Shown here in pieces: positions 25,252 through 34,418 of a stretch of DNA of 64,000 bases; position 1 is the stretch's first letter, and every line of letters starts with the position of its first letter. This stretch comes from Dermatophilus congolensis (GTDB taxonomy: Bacteria; Actinomycetota; Actinomycetes; Actinomycetales; Dermatophilaceae): the NCBI GenBank assembly GCA_030538115.1, contig JAUNUP010000010.1, forward strand, positions 56,822-120,821, read 5' to 3'. The notes below the pieces were generated by a model. It had not been told where the DNA came from. It did no database searches and worked only from the letters and a program-made list of their open reading frames with translations. A program made the translations under genes and the position numbers.

Positions 25252-26768
25252 CCGCGACACGCGCTGCAGAACACGGATCGAGAGTGTCGGCGAGGTGGCG
25301 CATCGTCGGCTGGATCGTGCTGACAACCGCTCTCAGCCTGCTCGCCGTGATGGTGACGCTACGGTCGGTGCTGCTCACGCAGGTTGCGACCCAGGCGAAC
25401 TACGGCATCGTCCAGGAGGTCGACGAATTCGAGACGTTCTCGTCCGAAGGTGTCGACCCGACGACGGCGGCCCCGTTCACGTCGGTGACGGCCCTCATGG
25501 AGCGGTACCTCTCCCGGCAGACTCCGGCGACCGGCGAGGCCCTCATCGGCATCACCCCCACCGAGGTCTTCTTCTCCGACAACGCGGCGAAAGACGCAGG
25601 TGAGGCTCTCGCCGGCGACCGCGCGCGCTTGCAGGCGATACTCGATCACCCGGACGAATCCGGTGTCACGGCGACGCCGCATGGCGAATTGCGCTGGGGA
25701 CGTATCTCCACCGAGATCGCGGGTGAGAACGCCACCCTCATCGTCGGAGCGTTCACCGAGGTCGAGAAGGAACAGGTCGACCGCGACACCCTGCTTCTCA
25801 TGGGCGTCGCTATCGCGGGCCTGCTGCTCACGGCCGGGATGGCGTGGTTCGCGGCGGGCCAGATCCTCCGCCCCGTCCGGAACATCCGGGAGGTCGCAGA
25901 CCGGATCGACGCGAGCGATCTGTCACAACGTGTCCCCGTGGAGGGGCGTGATGACATCGCGCAGCTGGCGGTCACGTTCAACGAGATGCTCGAGCGACTC
26001 GAACGCGCCCGCTCCACGTCGCAGCACTTCGTGCGCGAGGCCCAGCATCGCCTCGTGCCCCCACGCGATCGCTTGGCGCAGAACCTTCGCCTGCTCGCCG
26101 ACCCCGGCCTCGACGCGACCGGACGCGACGCGGCGCTGCGCGACTCGAACCGAGCGTTGGAGCTCATGCGGTCGACCCTGTCGGACCTCGACCTCCTCAG
26201 CCGTCTCGACAACCCCGAATCCCTCGAGCCACGGCCCGTCGAGCTGCGTGAACTCACCCGCCGCATCGTCGGCATCGCGGCTGCCACTTCACCCGACCGC
26301 CACTGGTCGCTGGAGCACGCGCCCTCCGCCACGGTGACCATCGATTCCGACCGCACCGTCGAGGCCATGTCCCAGCTTCTCCGCAACGCGTACGACCACA
26401 CGGGGCCTGGTGAGCGGATCCGCATCGGCGCCGGTCTCGTCGAAGGAGGCGCCGAGAAGGTGGCGCGGTTCTGGGTCGGTAACGACGGACCGGTGATCGA
26501 CCAGGAGAGGGCCCGCGCGCTGTTCGAGCAATACCGCTCCGCCGGCGAAGGCGTCGCGGGTGTCGTCGACGACGGCGCAGACGGCATGGGCCTAGGTCTT
26601 GCCGTCGTGCGTGCCGTGGCCGATGCGCACGGAGGGAGCGCGTGGGTGGAGTCGAGCGAACAGGAGGGGACGCGGTTCGGTCTCGATCTGCCCTCCCGTC
26701 CGACCAGGTCCGACGCGGCCGAACGCCACGTCGACGCTCTCACGAGCGCATTGGGGCACGAGCTGTGA
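25248..26768 (+). CDS. HAMP-domain sensor histidine kinase with degenerate H-box
   Basis: This 506-residue membrane kinase has TM1 at about 20-40, an extracytoplasmic sensor at about 41-180, TM2 at about 182-204, HAMP at about 205-257, a dimerisation helix with His267 and a C-terminal HATPase domain. The ATPase domain keeps the N box (LLRNAYDHTGPG) and a glycine box (GMGLGLAVVRAVADAHGG). The H-box reads EAQHRLVPPRD where active kinases have a form like DASHELRTPLT; the acidic residue after the His is Arg. That residue normally assists phosphotransfer, so activity may be altered. No response regulator gene is adjacent. It overlaps both the small acidic protein gene and the transporter gene. 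Confidence 0.88.
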   Translation: MTATRAAEHGSRVSARWRIVGWIVLTTALSLLAVMVTLRSVLLTQVATQANYGIVQEVDEFETFSSEGVDPTTAAPFTSVTALMERYLSRQTPATGEALIGITPTEVFFSDNAAKDAGEALAGDRARLQAILDHPDESGVTATPHGELRWGRISTEIAGENATLIVGAFTEVEKEQVDRDTLLLMGVAIAGLLLTAGMAWFAAGQILRPVRNIREVADRIDASDLSQRVPVEGRDDIAQLAVTFNEMLERLERARSTSQHFVREAQHRLVPPRDRLAQNLRLLADPGLDATGRDAALRDSNRALELMRSTLSDLDLLSRLDNPESLEPRPVELRELTRRIVGIAAATSPDRHWSLEHAPSATVTIDSDRTVEAMSQLLRNAYDHTGPGERIRIGAGLVEGGAEKVARFWVGNDGPVIDQERARALFEQYRSAGEGVAGVVDDGADGMGLGLAVVRAVADAHGGSAWVESSEQEGTRFGLDLPSRPTRSDAAERHVDALTSALGHEL

Positions 26769-28312
26769 GCGCCCCGGCCGAGACGACGATCACCCGATGG
26801 GCGACCACGCCTCCACGTGCGCGTGCGGAGCAGCCCGCCCGGCCGCACCCGCTACGGCGCCTGCCGTGGGCCGCGACCATCGCGGGAGCACTGCTCGTCA
26901 CGTTCATCGCATGGTGCGGCGCCAACGCCCTCGGGCCCGGCGCCACGCTGCCCGCGCACGGAGCCCTCACACTCGCCGTGTTCGCGCTCGCGATCTGGTT
27001 GTGGATCTTCTCCTCGATCGGTGACACGTATGTGGCACTCGGTGCCGCCGTGGTGCTCGTCGTCATGGGTGTGCTGCCCGACGAGCTGCTGTTCACCTCC
27101 CTCGGTGAAGACACCGTGTGGCTGCTGCTCGCGGCGTTCGTCATCGCGGCGGGCATCACCGCCTCCGGGCTGTCGACTCGGGCGGCCGCGTTCATCGTCA
27201 CGGGGGCGAGGTCGGTGCGGCAGCTCGCCCACCTCACCACCGCGACCCTCGTCGCGACCGCGTTCGCGGTGCCCTCCACCTCCGGGCGCGCCGCCCTCGC
27301 CGTGCCGGTGTTCGTGGCGCTGGCAACGGTTTTCGCCCACCGACGCCGCTTGGTGCTGGCTCTGGCGTTGCTGTTCCCCTCCGTGATCCTGCTCTCGGCC
27401 GTCGCATCGCTGCTCGGAGCGGGAGCGCACCTCATCACGAGCCAGATCCTCACGACGGCCGGCTACGACGGTTTCTCGTTCGCGCGCTGGCTGCTGCTCG
27501 GTCTGCCTCTGGCGCTGGTGGCGTCGCATCTGTGCACCGAGATCATCCTGTTGATGTTCACCACCCGCGAGGATCGGCGTGAGCCGGTCGCCGTGACCCT
27601 CGAGGAGATGGCCAGGCACGCTCCTGTGCCGATCACGGGGCCGCTGACGGTCGCCCAGTCGAGGTCGGCGCTGCTCATCGCGGCGGTCGTCACCCTCTGG
27701 TGCACGGAGCCCCTGCACGGTCTGCACCCCGCGGTGGTGGCACTGCTCGGCAGCCTCGTGGTCGCGAGCCCCCGCTTCGGGTCGGTCGGACTGGGCAAGG
27801 CACTCAAAGCGGTGCCCTGGTCGATGCTCATGTTCATGGCCGCGACGCTGACACTCGGCTCGGCCCTCGTCGACTCGGGCGCGGCCGAGTGGCTCGCCGG
27901 CCGCGTACTCGCCCCGGTCGCTGCAGCGGGCACCGCCGCGGGATGGGTGTTCGTCGTGGTCGTCGTGCTCGTCTCGACCGCCGCGCACCTCGTGATCCAG
28001 TCGCGCTCGGCCCGCTCTGCGGTGCTCGTGCCGATTGTGGTGTCGCTGGCGCCCGGCGTGGGGGTCGATCCGATCGCAGCCGCTTTCGCTTCTACCGCCG
28101 CCGCGGGCTTCTGTCACACGCTCACAAGCTCGGCCAAGCCGGTCACCCTCTTCTCCGACCTCGAGGGCACGCCGGGCGTAGAGAACATCGAGAGCTACGA
28201 ACCTCGGCACCTGCTGCGGCTCTCCGCCGTGCTCGCCCCGGTGAGCGCCGTGCTCGTGCTCGTCTTCGCAGCGGTCGTCTGGCCCGCGATGGGCATGCCC
28301 CTCTTCCGCTGA
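26765..28312 (+). CDS. SLC13/DASS-family anion transporter
   Basis: This 515-residue membrane protein has about 12 hydrophobic helices. It is of the divalent anion:sodium symporter family, with the paired STSGRAAL and STAAAGFCHTLTSSAKP motifs that resemble the Ser-rich substrate loops, and an internal repeat structure. Substrates in the family are sulfate or di- and tricarboxylates. The GTG at 26765 overlaps the kinase stop (GTGA). Glycerate kinase follows, so a hydroxy-acid such as glycerate or tartronate is a reasonable guess for the substrate; this is inference from context. Confidence 0.88.
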   Translation: MSAPAETTITRWATTPPRARAEQPARPHPLRRLPWAATIAGALLVTFIAWCGANALGPGATLPAHGALTLAVFALAIWLWIFSSIGDTYVALGAAVVLVVMGVLPDELLFTSLGEDTVWLLLAAFVIAAGITASGLSTRAAAFIVTGARSVRQLAHLTTATLVATAFAVPSTSGRAALAVPVFVALATVFAHRRRLVLALALLFPSVILLSAVASLLGAGAHLITSQILTTAGYDGFSFARWLLLGLPLALVASHLCTEIILLMFTTREDRREPVAVTLEEMARHAPVPITGPLTVAQSRSALLIAAVVTLWCTEPLHGLHPAVVALLGSLVVASPRFGSVGLGKALKAVPWSMLMFMAATLTLGSALVDSGAAEWLAGRVLAPVAAAGTAAGWVFVVVVVLVSTAAHLVIQSRSARSAVLVPIVVSLAPGVGVDPIAAAFASTAAAGFCHTLTSSAKPVTLFSDLEGTPGVENIESYEPRHLLRLSAVLAPVSAVLVLVFAAVVWPAMGMPLFR

Positions 28313-28380
28313 TCCCCACTCGAATCGAACCCAAGTCCAACCCGAACGAACCCGAACCAACCCACGCGACAGGAGTCGTC

Positions 28381-29595
28381 ATGTCCTCGGTTCTGCAGCG
28401 CATTCTCATCGCACCCTCCGGTTTCAAGGAGTCGCTCGACGCCAACGCCGTCGCCCGCGCCATCTCGTGGGGTGTGCACCGCGCCATCCCGGGAGCCGTC
28501 GTGAAGTCGGTGCCGATCGCCGACGGCGGAGAGGGCACGGCCGCCACCCTGGCCGCGGCCACCGGCGGAATGCTCGTCGAACGCACCGTCACCGGACCCG
28601 TCGGCGAGTCCGTGCACTCGCACTTCGCCCTGCTCGGCGGGGTCGCCGACGGAACAGCGGTCGTGGAGATGGCCGCCGCGGCCGGCCTGCGGCTCGTGCC
28701 CCGCGACCAGCGCGACCCCGGCGCGACCACGACCTACGGGGTCGGTGAGCTCATCGCGGCCGCCGCCGAGACCGGTGTGACCGACATCCTCGTCGGCTGT
28801 GGCGACTCCGGCACCTCCGACGGCGGCATGGGCGCGTTGCAGGCGCTCGGCGTGCGGGTGCTCGACGCCGAGGGGCGTGATGTCGCCCCCGGCGGGGCCC
28901 ACCTCGGTGAGGTCGACCGCCTCGACCTGACCGACCTCACCCCGGCCATCGCCGAGGGGCGCGTGCGCCTCACCCTCGCGCTCAACCCCCACAACGTGCT
29001 CGCCGGGCCCCGAGGCGTCGCTCGCGTCTTCGGCCCGCAGAAGGGCGCGAGCCCCGAACAGGTCGAACAGCTCGCCGCAGGCTTCGACAACTGGGCGCGG
29101 GTGCTGCAACGCGACGCGGTCGAGAGCGCCCGCTCGACCAACTTCTTCACCGGCATGGGCACCGGCGCGAGCGGCGGACTGGGGGCGGGTATGGCGGCCA
29201 TCGGCGCACGGCTCCTGCCGCGGTTCGAGGCGCTGCTCGACTCCGGTCTGGCCGGCATCGACCTCGACCGGCTCGTCAAGGGCGCCGACCTCGTCATCAC
29301 GGCGGAGGGCGCGATCGACTTTCAGACCCCGCGGGGCAAGGTGCCGGCCGAAGTCGCCCGCCGCGCCTCCGCTTACGGGGTGCCCGTGGTCGGCCTTGCG
29401 GGGACCCTCGGGCAGGGAGCCCGCGATGTGCACGACATCGGGATCGACGCGATCGCCTCGATCGTCGCCGTGCCGATGAGCCTGCAAGACGCCGTGGAAG
29501 ACGGCGAGCGGCTGCTCACCGACGCCACCGAGCGCATCATGCGCACCTTGGCCCTCGGCGTCTCGATGGCGACAGCCCGGCACGACGACTGGTGA
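28381..29595 (+). CDS. glycerate kinase (GlxK type)
   Basis: This 404-residue enzyme of the GarK/GlxK family phosphorylates glycerate with ATP. Motifs include ILIAPSGFKESL at the N-terminus, IADGGEGTAATL, VGCGDSGTSDGGMGALQALG, and TGMGTGASGGLGAGM, all typical of the family. The length is slightly above the usual 370-390. GACAGGAG lies seven bases before the ATG. It is the last gene of a four-gene operon with a sensor kinase and an anion transporter, which suggests the operon takes up and phosphorylates glycerate or a precursor. The 68-bp gap before it is rich in repeated CGAACCC words. Confidence 0.92.
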   Translation: MSSVLQRILIAPSGFKESLDANAVARAISWGVHRAIPGAVVKSVPIADGGEGTAATLAAATGGMLVERTVTGPVGESVHSHFALLGGVADGTAVVEMAAAAGLRLVPRDQRDPGATTTYGVGELIAAAAETGVTDILVGCGDSGTSDGGMGALQALGVRVLDAEGRDVAPGGAHLGEVDRLDLTDLTPAIAEGRVRLTLALNPHNVLAGPRGVARVFGPQKGASPEQVEQLAAGFDNWARVLQRDAVESARSTNFFTGMGTGASGGLGAGMAAIGARLLPRFEALLDSGLAGIDLDRLVKGADLVITAEGAIDFQTPRGKVPAEVARRASAYGVPVVGLAGTLGQGARDVHDIGIDAIASIVAVPMSLQDAVEDGERLLTDATERIMRTLALGVSMATARHDDW

Positions 29596-29634
29596 GAACG
29601 GTCCGCGGCCGTCGGCGGCCGTCGGCCGAAGTCG

Positions 29635-30795
29635 TCAGCGGGCGCGCCAAGAGATGACCAGCCCCGCCAGCGACACCAGCCACAGGGAGGTGGTCAGCGC
29701 GACGAATCCCGTCGCCGTCGGGAGGCCCGTGGTCACCCAGAGGCCCAGCACCGGCACCGAGACGGCCCCGCCGAGGTTACGGGCCAACTGCACCAGCGAG
29801 CCGGTCGCCGCACGCTGGTCGGGAGCCGACAGCCCCTGCACGCGCGTGAGCAGGTTCGGCAGTGCCGAACCCATGGCCAGGCCCATGAGCACCCCTGCGG
29901 CCGAAAGCGCGGCAGGCGTGTTCGCGAGCGCGATCGGGAGACCGACGAGCGGCACGATCCACGGTGCCCAGGCGGCTGCGGGGCGGGTGACGAGACGGCC
30001 TCCGACGGCACTGCCGAGCGCGGTGGCGACGAGCATCGGGAGCAGAAAAGTGCCGGTCGCAGTGGACGAGAGCCCGTGCAAGATGGCCAGGGCGAGCGGC
30101 AGGTAGGTGGTCGCGCTCATCGTCATGGCGCCGACGAGAGTGGCCGCGATGAGCAGAGGGCGAAGCTCGGGTCGGGACGCCGGGGCCAGCGAGTCCGCCA
30201 CCCGAACCCGCCACCACCGCGGGGGTCGCTCGGGCGCTTTCGGCATCCCGATCACCGCGAGCACCAGGCCGACCGCGATCGTGGACGAGCTGACCAGAAT
30301 GCCCCACCGCCATCCGGGGCCGTCGGCGAACCACCCTCCGATCAGTGGCCCCACCAGCGTCGCGACCACGCCGACCGCCCCGAAGGTGCCGAAGGCGCGG
30401 CCGCGGGCACGGTCGTCGGGCATCATGCCGAGCACCCCCATCGCGGCGGGAACGATGGCGCCTGCCGCGAGGCCCTGCAGGGTGCGCGCCGCGACGAGAG
30501 CGGCCATCGAGGGGGCCACGGCGGCGAGCCCTGCTCCGATGAGGAAGACCGTTGTGCCCGCCACGTGTACCGGCCGCGGCCCGAGCCGGTCGGCGATCGG
30601 CCCCGCGAACGGGATGACCACCGTCGACGCCGCCAGATATCCGCCCATCACCCAGGGGTACAGCTCCACATCGCCGAGCTCTCGCGTGATCTGCGGGAGG
30701 GCGGTCGCGAGCAGGGTCTGAAAGAGCATCGACCCGGCCATCCCGAACATCGCAGCGGTGAACGCGAGCCGTAGGGAGGCGGGGGAGGTTGTCAC
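29635..30795 (-). CDS. MFS transporter
   Basis: This 386-residue protein has about 12 hydrophobic helices. The conserved MFS loop 2-3 motif GPIADRLGPRPVHVAG is present, and the N-terminal QTLLATALPQITRELG helix is like that of drug:H+ antiporters. ARTLQGLAAGAIVPAAMGVL is the motif C/D region of multidrug exporters. The start is GTG at 30795, embedded in an inverted repeat, with no ribosome-binding site before it. The substrate is unknown; a drug or metabolite exporter is the likely role. Confidence 0.88.
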   Translation of the reverse strand: MTTSPASLRLAFTAAMFGMAGSMLFQTLLATALPQITRELGDVELYPWVMGGYLAASTVVIPFAGPIADRLGPRPVHVAGTTVFLIGAGLAAVAPSMAALVAARTLQGLAAGAIVPAAMGVLGMMPDDRARGRAFGTFGAVGVVATLVGPLIGGWFADGPGWRWGILVSSSTIAVGLVLAVIGMPKAPERPPRWWRVRVADSLAPASRPELRPLLIAATLVGAMTMSATTYLPLALAILHGLSSTATGTFLLPMLVATALGSAVGGRLVTRPAAAWAPWIVPLVGLPIALANTPAALSAAGVLMGLAMGSALPNLLTRVQGLSAPDQRAATGSLVQLARNLGGAVSVPVLGLWVTTGLPTATGFVALTTSLWLVSLAGLVISWRAR

Positions 30796-30817
30796 GCAAC
30801 GATTGTCGTGCGTGACA
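30790..30817 (-). promoter_or_regulatory. operator-like inverted repeat over the MFS start codon
   Basis: TGTCACGCA at 30790-30798 is an exact inverted match of TGCGTGACA at 30809-30817, with ten bases between them. The left arm contains the GTG start codon of the MFS gene, so a bound repressor would block the start site itself. The leader must be very short or absent. Confidence 0.6.
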
Positions 30818-30938
30818 GTCGGGTGCAGGGGCGAGGCGCAACGAATCGTTCAGGTGTCGTGCGAGCATACGCGACCGGGCCCTATGCGTCCGCGTCGGGC
30901 GTACGTTGTATCGCATTGATTAGTGCGGGTGTTCGCAG

Positions 30939-33617
30939 ATGACGGGTGGCGACGTGAGCGGTCTGGAGAGCTTCGGTGGCAAGGGCGCGAACCTGGTTCG
31001 GCTGCAGGAGATGGGCTTTCCCGTTCCTCCGTTCGCGGTGTTGCCGGTCGCGGAGTACGAGACGTTCGTGCGGGAGCATCGCCTCGATGCCGTGATCGCC
31101 GAGGCCCTGCCGCGCGGAGCGGCGGAGGCGTCCGCCGCGATCCGGGAGGCGTTCCGGCGGCCCATGTCACGCGACCAACGCGCGCGGGTCGAGGCGACGA
31201 TCGGCGACCTGGCCGCACACCCCGTCGCCGTGCGCAGCTCCGCCACCGCCGAAGACCTGCCCGAGGCCTCGTACGCGGGGCAGCAAGACACGTTCCTCGA
31301 GGTCAGCGGTATCGACGCGGTCATCGAGAAGGTGATCGAGTGCTGGTCGAGCCTGTGGACCGAACGTGCCATCACCTACCGCGCCCGCAACGACATCGAC
31401 GGCTCGGGACAGGCCGCGGGCCAGGCCGCGGGTTCGGGTCTGGGGATCGCGGTCGTCGTGCAGCGGATGATCGACGCGGAGGCGTCGGGCGTGGTGTTCA
31501 CGGTGGACCCCCTCTCCGGCCGCCGCGACCGCGTGGTCGTCGACGCCGTGGCGGGGCTGGGGGAGAAGCTCGTCTCGGGCCAGGTCATCCCCGACCACTA
31601 CGAGGTCGAAGGCGACCGCATCGTCGAACGCACGGTGCAGGGGGCGGAGCCGGTGCTCTCCGACGGGCAGCTGCGCGAACTCGTCGCGCTGTCCCGCCGA
31701 ATCGCCGACGCCTTCGGCGCCCCGCAGGACATCGAGTTCACCCGGGTGGGTGACGACCTGCAGATCGTGCAGTCCCGTGCGATCACCAGCCTGTTTCCGG
31801 TGCCGGAGGGTGACCCGGAGGCGATCTACATCAGCTTCGGAGCCGTGCAGGGCGTGCTCGCTCCGATCACTCCGCTGGGGCAGGACATGCTCGGCGTCCT
31901 GGCTGCGGGCCTGTACACGCTCCTCCTCGGCACACCTATCGACGGACGCTCGAACCCGTACATCGAGTCTGCGGGCGGGCGGCTCTGGATACGGGCCGAT
32001 CGCCTGCTCGTTGGGGCCGCGCGGCCGATCGCGTTGCGCTTTCTGACGATTGCCGAACCGGTCTCGGCCGCGATCCTCGAGCATCTGCTCCAAGAACCCG
32101 CCTACGCTCCGCGCGCGAGCCGCGCCGACAAGCTCAGGCTGGCCCGCAGTGCGGCCCACGTGCTCGTCTCGCTGTCGCCCCGCCTCGCCCGCAACTTCGC
32201 CGACCCTGACTCCGCCCGCGCGCGCTTCCACGCCGAAGCCGAGAAACGGGTGACGGATCTCGAGTCGAGGCTGGAGGCGCTTGCCCGCGTCGTCGACCCG
32301 GCCGTGCGGTTGCAGGCCCGCATCGCCACGTCCCGCGAGGTCGTCGGCGGGGCGTTCGCGCTGCTCCTGCCCCTGTTCGCGCCGGTGATGGGCCCGAGCA
32401 TCGCGATGATCGCCCGCCTCCGGGCGCTTGCCGCCGAGACCGACCTGCCCGACGCCGACGCCCTCGCGATGACCATTCTGCGCGCGCTGCCCGACAACGT
32501 CACCACCGCGATGGACCTGGCCATGTACGAGGCCTCCCGGCGTATCGCCTCCGACCCGGCCTCCGTGAAGGCGATCGGCGGCGACCCGGCCGACGTCGCT
32601 GCGGCCTACCTCGCCGGAACCCTGCCGCCCGTCGCCACCCGCGCTCTGCGCGACTTCATGGCCCGTTACGGCATGCGCGGCGTCGCGGAGATCGACATGG
32701 GCACGCCACGCTGGCGCGAACAACCGGAGCAGGTGATCCGCACCATCCAGACGTACCTCGGCGGCACCGACCACGCCGCCGCCTACGAACAAGGCCGACG
32801 CGAGGCCGCGGAGGCGATCGAGACCCTCGCCGGCGCGCTGCCGAAGGCGAAGGCGGCCCAGGTGCGCTTCTTCGGTTCCCGGCTGCGCGGATTGTTCGGG
32901 CTGCGCGAGACCCCGAAGTTCACGATGATCCGCATGCTCGGCCTGGCTCGGGAGGCGCTGCTCGCCTCCGCCCGCGACCTCGTGGACGCGGGCCGAATCG
33001 ACGCCCCCGAAGACATCGCCTTTCTCACCCTCGACGAACTATCGACGGCTTTCGGCGCCGGTGCCGGGGGCGCCACACCGGGTCTGCGCACTGCGCCGTC
33101 CGCGGGAGCCGTCGCCACCGCTCCAGGCAGTGACGTCGCAGATCGCGCCGACGCCAATGACCTGCGCGCCCTCGTCGCCGAGCGCAGGGCCGCGTACGAG
33201 CGGGAGCGGCGCCGTACGCGGGTGCCGGCGGTTCTGGTCGGCGATGGGCGGGCCTACTACTCCGCGCCGGGTTCCGGAGACGGCGACCTTGCGGGCACGG
33301 GCGTCTCGCCGGGTGTGGTGACTGCGCCGGTGCGGGTGGTGCACGACCCTGCAACGACGGACCTGCAGCCGGGCGAGATCCTGGTCTGTCGCGGCACCGA
33401 CCCGGCCTGGACCCCGCTCTTCCTCATCGCCAGCGGCCTCATCACCGAGGTCGGCGGCCTCATGACGCACGGATCGGTGGTGGCCCGCGAATACGGCCTC
33501 CCCGCGGTGGTCGGCATCCCCGACGCGACGCACCTGCTGGCCACGGGTGAGGTCATCACCCTCGACGGCACCTCGGGCACCATCACCCGCACCCCAGACT
33601 CGGCCGATCAGGCGTGA
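30939..33617 (+). CDS. PEP-utilising enzyme, rifampin-phosphotransferase-like architecture
   Basis: This 892-residue protein has an N-terminal ATP-grasp domain of the PEP synthase type (about 1-290: GGKGANLVRLQEMGFPVPPFA, then VRSSATAEDLPEASYAGQQ). A long helical middle domain follows, then a C-terminal swivelling phosphohistidine domain with GGLMTHGSVVAREYGLPAVVG (His844). There is no PEP/pyruvate TIM barrel, so it cannot be a PEP synthase. The ATP-grasp, middle and His-domain order is that of Rph, which phosphorylates rifamycins, but related paralogues act on unknown substrates. I see no rifamycin-associated promoter element upstream. Resistance is therefore a possibility, not a finding. 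The start at 30939 lacks a clear ribosome-binding site. Confidence 0.82.
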   Translation: MTGGDVSGLESFGGKGANLVRLQEMGFPVPPFAVLPVAEYETFVREHRLDAVIAEALPRGAAEASAAIREAFRRPMSRDQRARVEATIGDLAAHPVAVRSSATAEDLPEASYAGQQDTFLEVSGIDAVIEKVIECWSSLWTERAITYRARNDIDGSGQAAGQAAGSGLGIAVVVQRMIDAEASGVVFTVDPLSGRRDRVVVDAVAGLGEKLVSGQVIPDHYEVEGDRIVERTVQGAEPVLSDGQLRELVALSRRIADAFGAPQDIEFTRVGDDLQIVQSRAITSLFPVPEGDPEAIYISFGAVQGVLAPITPLGQDMLGVLAAGLYTLLLGTPIDGRSNPYIESAGGRLWIRADRLLVGAARPIALRFLTIAEPVSAAILEHLLQEPAYAPRASRADKLRLARSAAHVLVSLSPRLARNFADPDSARARFHAEAEKRVTDLESRLEALARVVDPAVRLQARIATSREVVGGAFALLLPLFAPVMGPSIAMIARLRALAAETDLPDADALAMTILRALPDNVTTAMDLAMYEASRRIASDPASVKAIGGDPADVAAAYLAGTLPPVATRALRDFMARYGMRGVAEIDMGTPRWREQPEQVIRTIQTYLGGTDHAAAYEQGRREAAEAIETLAGALPKAKAAQVRFFGSRLRGLFGLRETPKFTMIRMLGLAREALLASARDLVDAGRIDAPEDIAFLTLDELSTAFGAGAGGATPGLRTAPSAGAVATAPGSDVADRADANDLRALVAERRAAYERERRRTRVPAVLVGDGRAYYSAPGSGDGDLAGTGVSPGVVTAPVRVVHDPATTDLQPGEILVCRGTDPAWTPLFLIASGLITEVGGLMTHGSVVAREYGLPAVVGIPDATHLLATGEVITLDGTSGTITRTPDSADQA

Positions 33618-33657
33618 CCGGGGGCGGGGCGCGGGTGCCCGGTGGCATCCTGGGGGA

Positions 33658-34011
33658 GTGACGACACCGCGCGAGCCCGTGCACACCTCCGTGACGGGGC
33701 TCGACGTGCTCGCGTTCGTCACCGAACTCGTGCTGGTCATGTGCGCCGCGTATGCGGGAGGGCGGTGGGCGCAGGGTGCAGGGTTCGCGACCATCCTCGG
33801 GATCGTCGTCGGCGGGTTGGCCGTGGCTGTCGTGTGGGGGTTGTGGATGGCGCCACGCGCGCGCCATCGTCTCAACAGCCGTGGCCGTGCGGTACTGGCT
33901 TTCGTGCTGGGTGCAGCGGTGGGGGCCGCGCTCGTGCCGTTCTCGATCCTGTGGGTCTCCCTCGCGATCGGCAGCGGCGTGGTTCTGGCCGTCGCAGCGC
34001 TCACCGGGTGA
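33658..34011 (+). CDS. YrdB-family (DUF2568) small membrane protein
   Basis: This 117-residue protein has about four hydrophobic helices, with VTGLDVLAFVTELVLVMCAAYAGG near the N-terminus and WGLWMAPRARHRL in the middle, both typical of the DUF2568/YrdB group. Its function is unknown. The proposed start is the GTG at 33658, 40 bases after the Rph-like gene; the purine run GGGGGA directly touches it, so the start is uncertain. Confidence 0.78.
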   Translation: MTTPREPVHTSVTGLDVLAFVTELVLVMCAAYAGGRWAQGAGFATILGIVVGGLAVAVVWGLWMAPRARHRLNSRGRAVLAFVLGAAVGAALVPFSILWVSLAIGSGVVLAVAALTG

Positions 34012-34019
34012 GGCGACCC

Positions 34020-34418
34020 GTGGACGCTGAAACCCTGCGCCAAGTCGCCACCGAGCAGGCCGCCGATCTGCCCGGATCCGAGCTGGAGTACCCGTTCGAC
34101 TTCGACACCCCCGTGTACAAGGTGCGCGGCAAGATGTTCCTGTTCGTCAGCGAGGTCGGCGGGCGCCTGATGGTCACGGTGAAAGCCGACCCCCGCGACT
34201 CCGAGGCCCTGCGCCACGCCCACCCCGACATCACGCCCGGCTACCACATGAACAAGCGGCACTGGATCACGTTGTCTCCCGGCGACTCTCTCGACGAGGG
34301 CCTGGTGCGCGATATCGTGGTGGAGTCGTACCTGCTCGTGGTCGCGAGGCTGCCCCGAGCGACCCGCCCGGTGGACCCGAAGGCCTTCGGGATCAGGTCG
34401 CCCGGCGGGCCTTCCTGA
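34020..34418 (+). CDS. MmcQ/YjbR-family protein
   Basis: This 132-residue protein has the YjbR fold: ELEYPFDFDTPVYKVRGKMF, then LMVTVKADPRDSEALRHAHP, PGYHMNKRHWITL and a conserved VVESYLLVVARLPR helix. The family resembles DNA-binding double-wing proteins but its role is unproven. It starts with GTG eight bases after the YrdB gene, so both probably belong to one transcript. Its 3' end overlaps the convergent MFS gene by 26 bases. Confidence 0.88.
   Translation: MDAETLRQVATEQAADLPGSELEYPFDFDTPVYKVRGKMFLFVSEVGGRLMVTVKADPRDSEALRHAHPDITPGYHMNKRHWITLSPGDSLDEGLVRDIVVESYLLVVARLPRATRPVDPKAFGIRSPGGPS

Noticed and set aside
28313..28380. The CGAACCC-rich run before glycerate kinase as a tandem repeat or regulatory array
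   Set aside because: The words are irregular in spacing and few; composition bias explains them.
30840..30938. A rifamycin-associated element before the Rph-like gene
   Set aside because: I looked for the known inverted repeat around GGGGCTTGC and found no convincing match.
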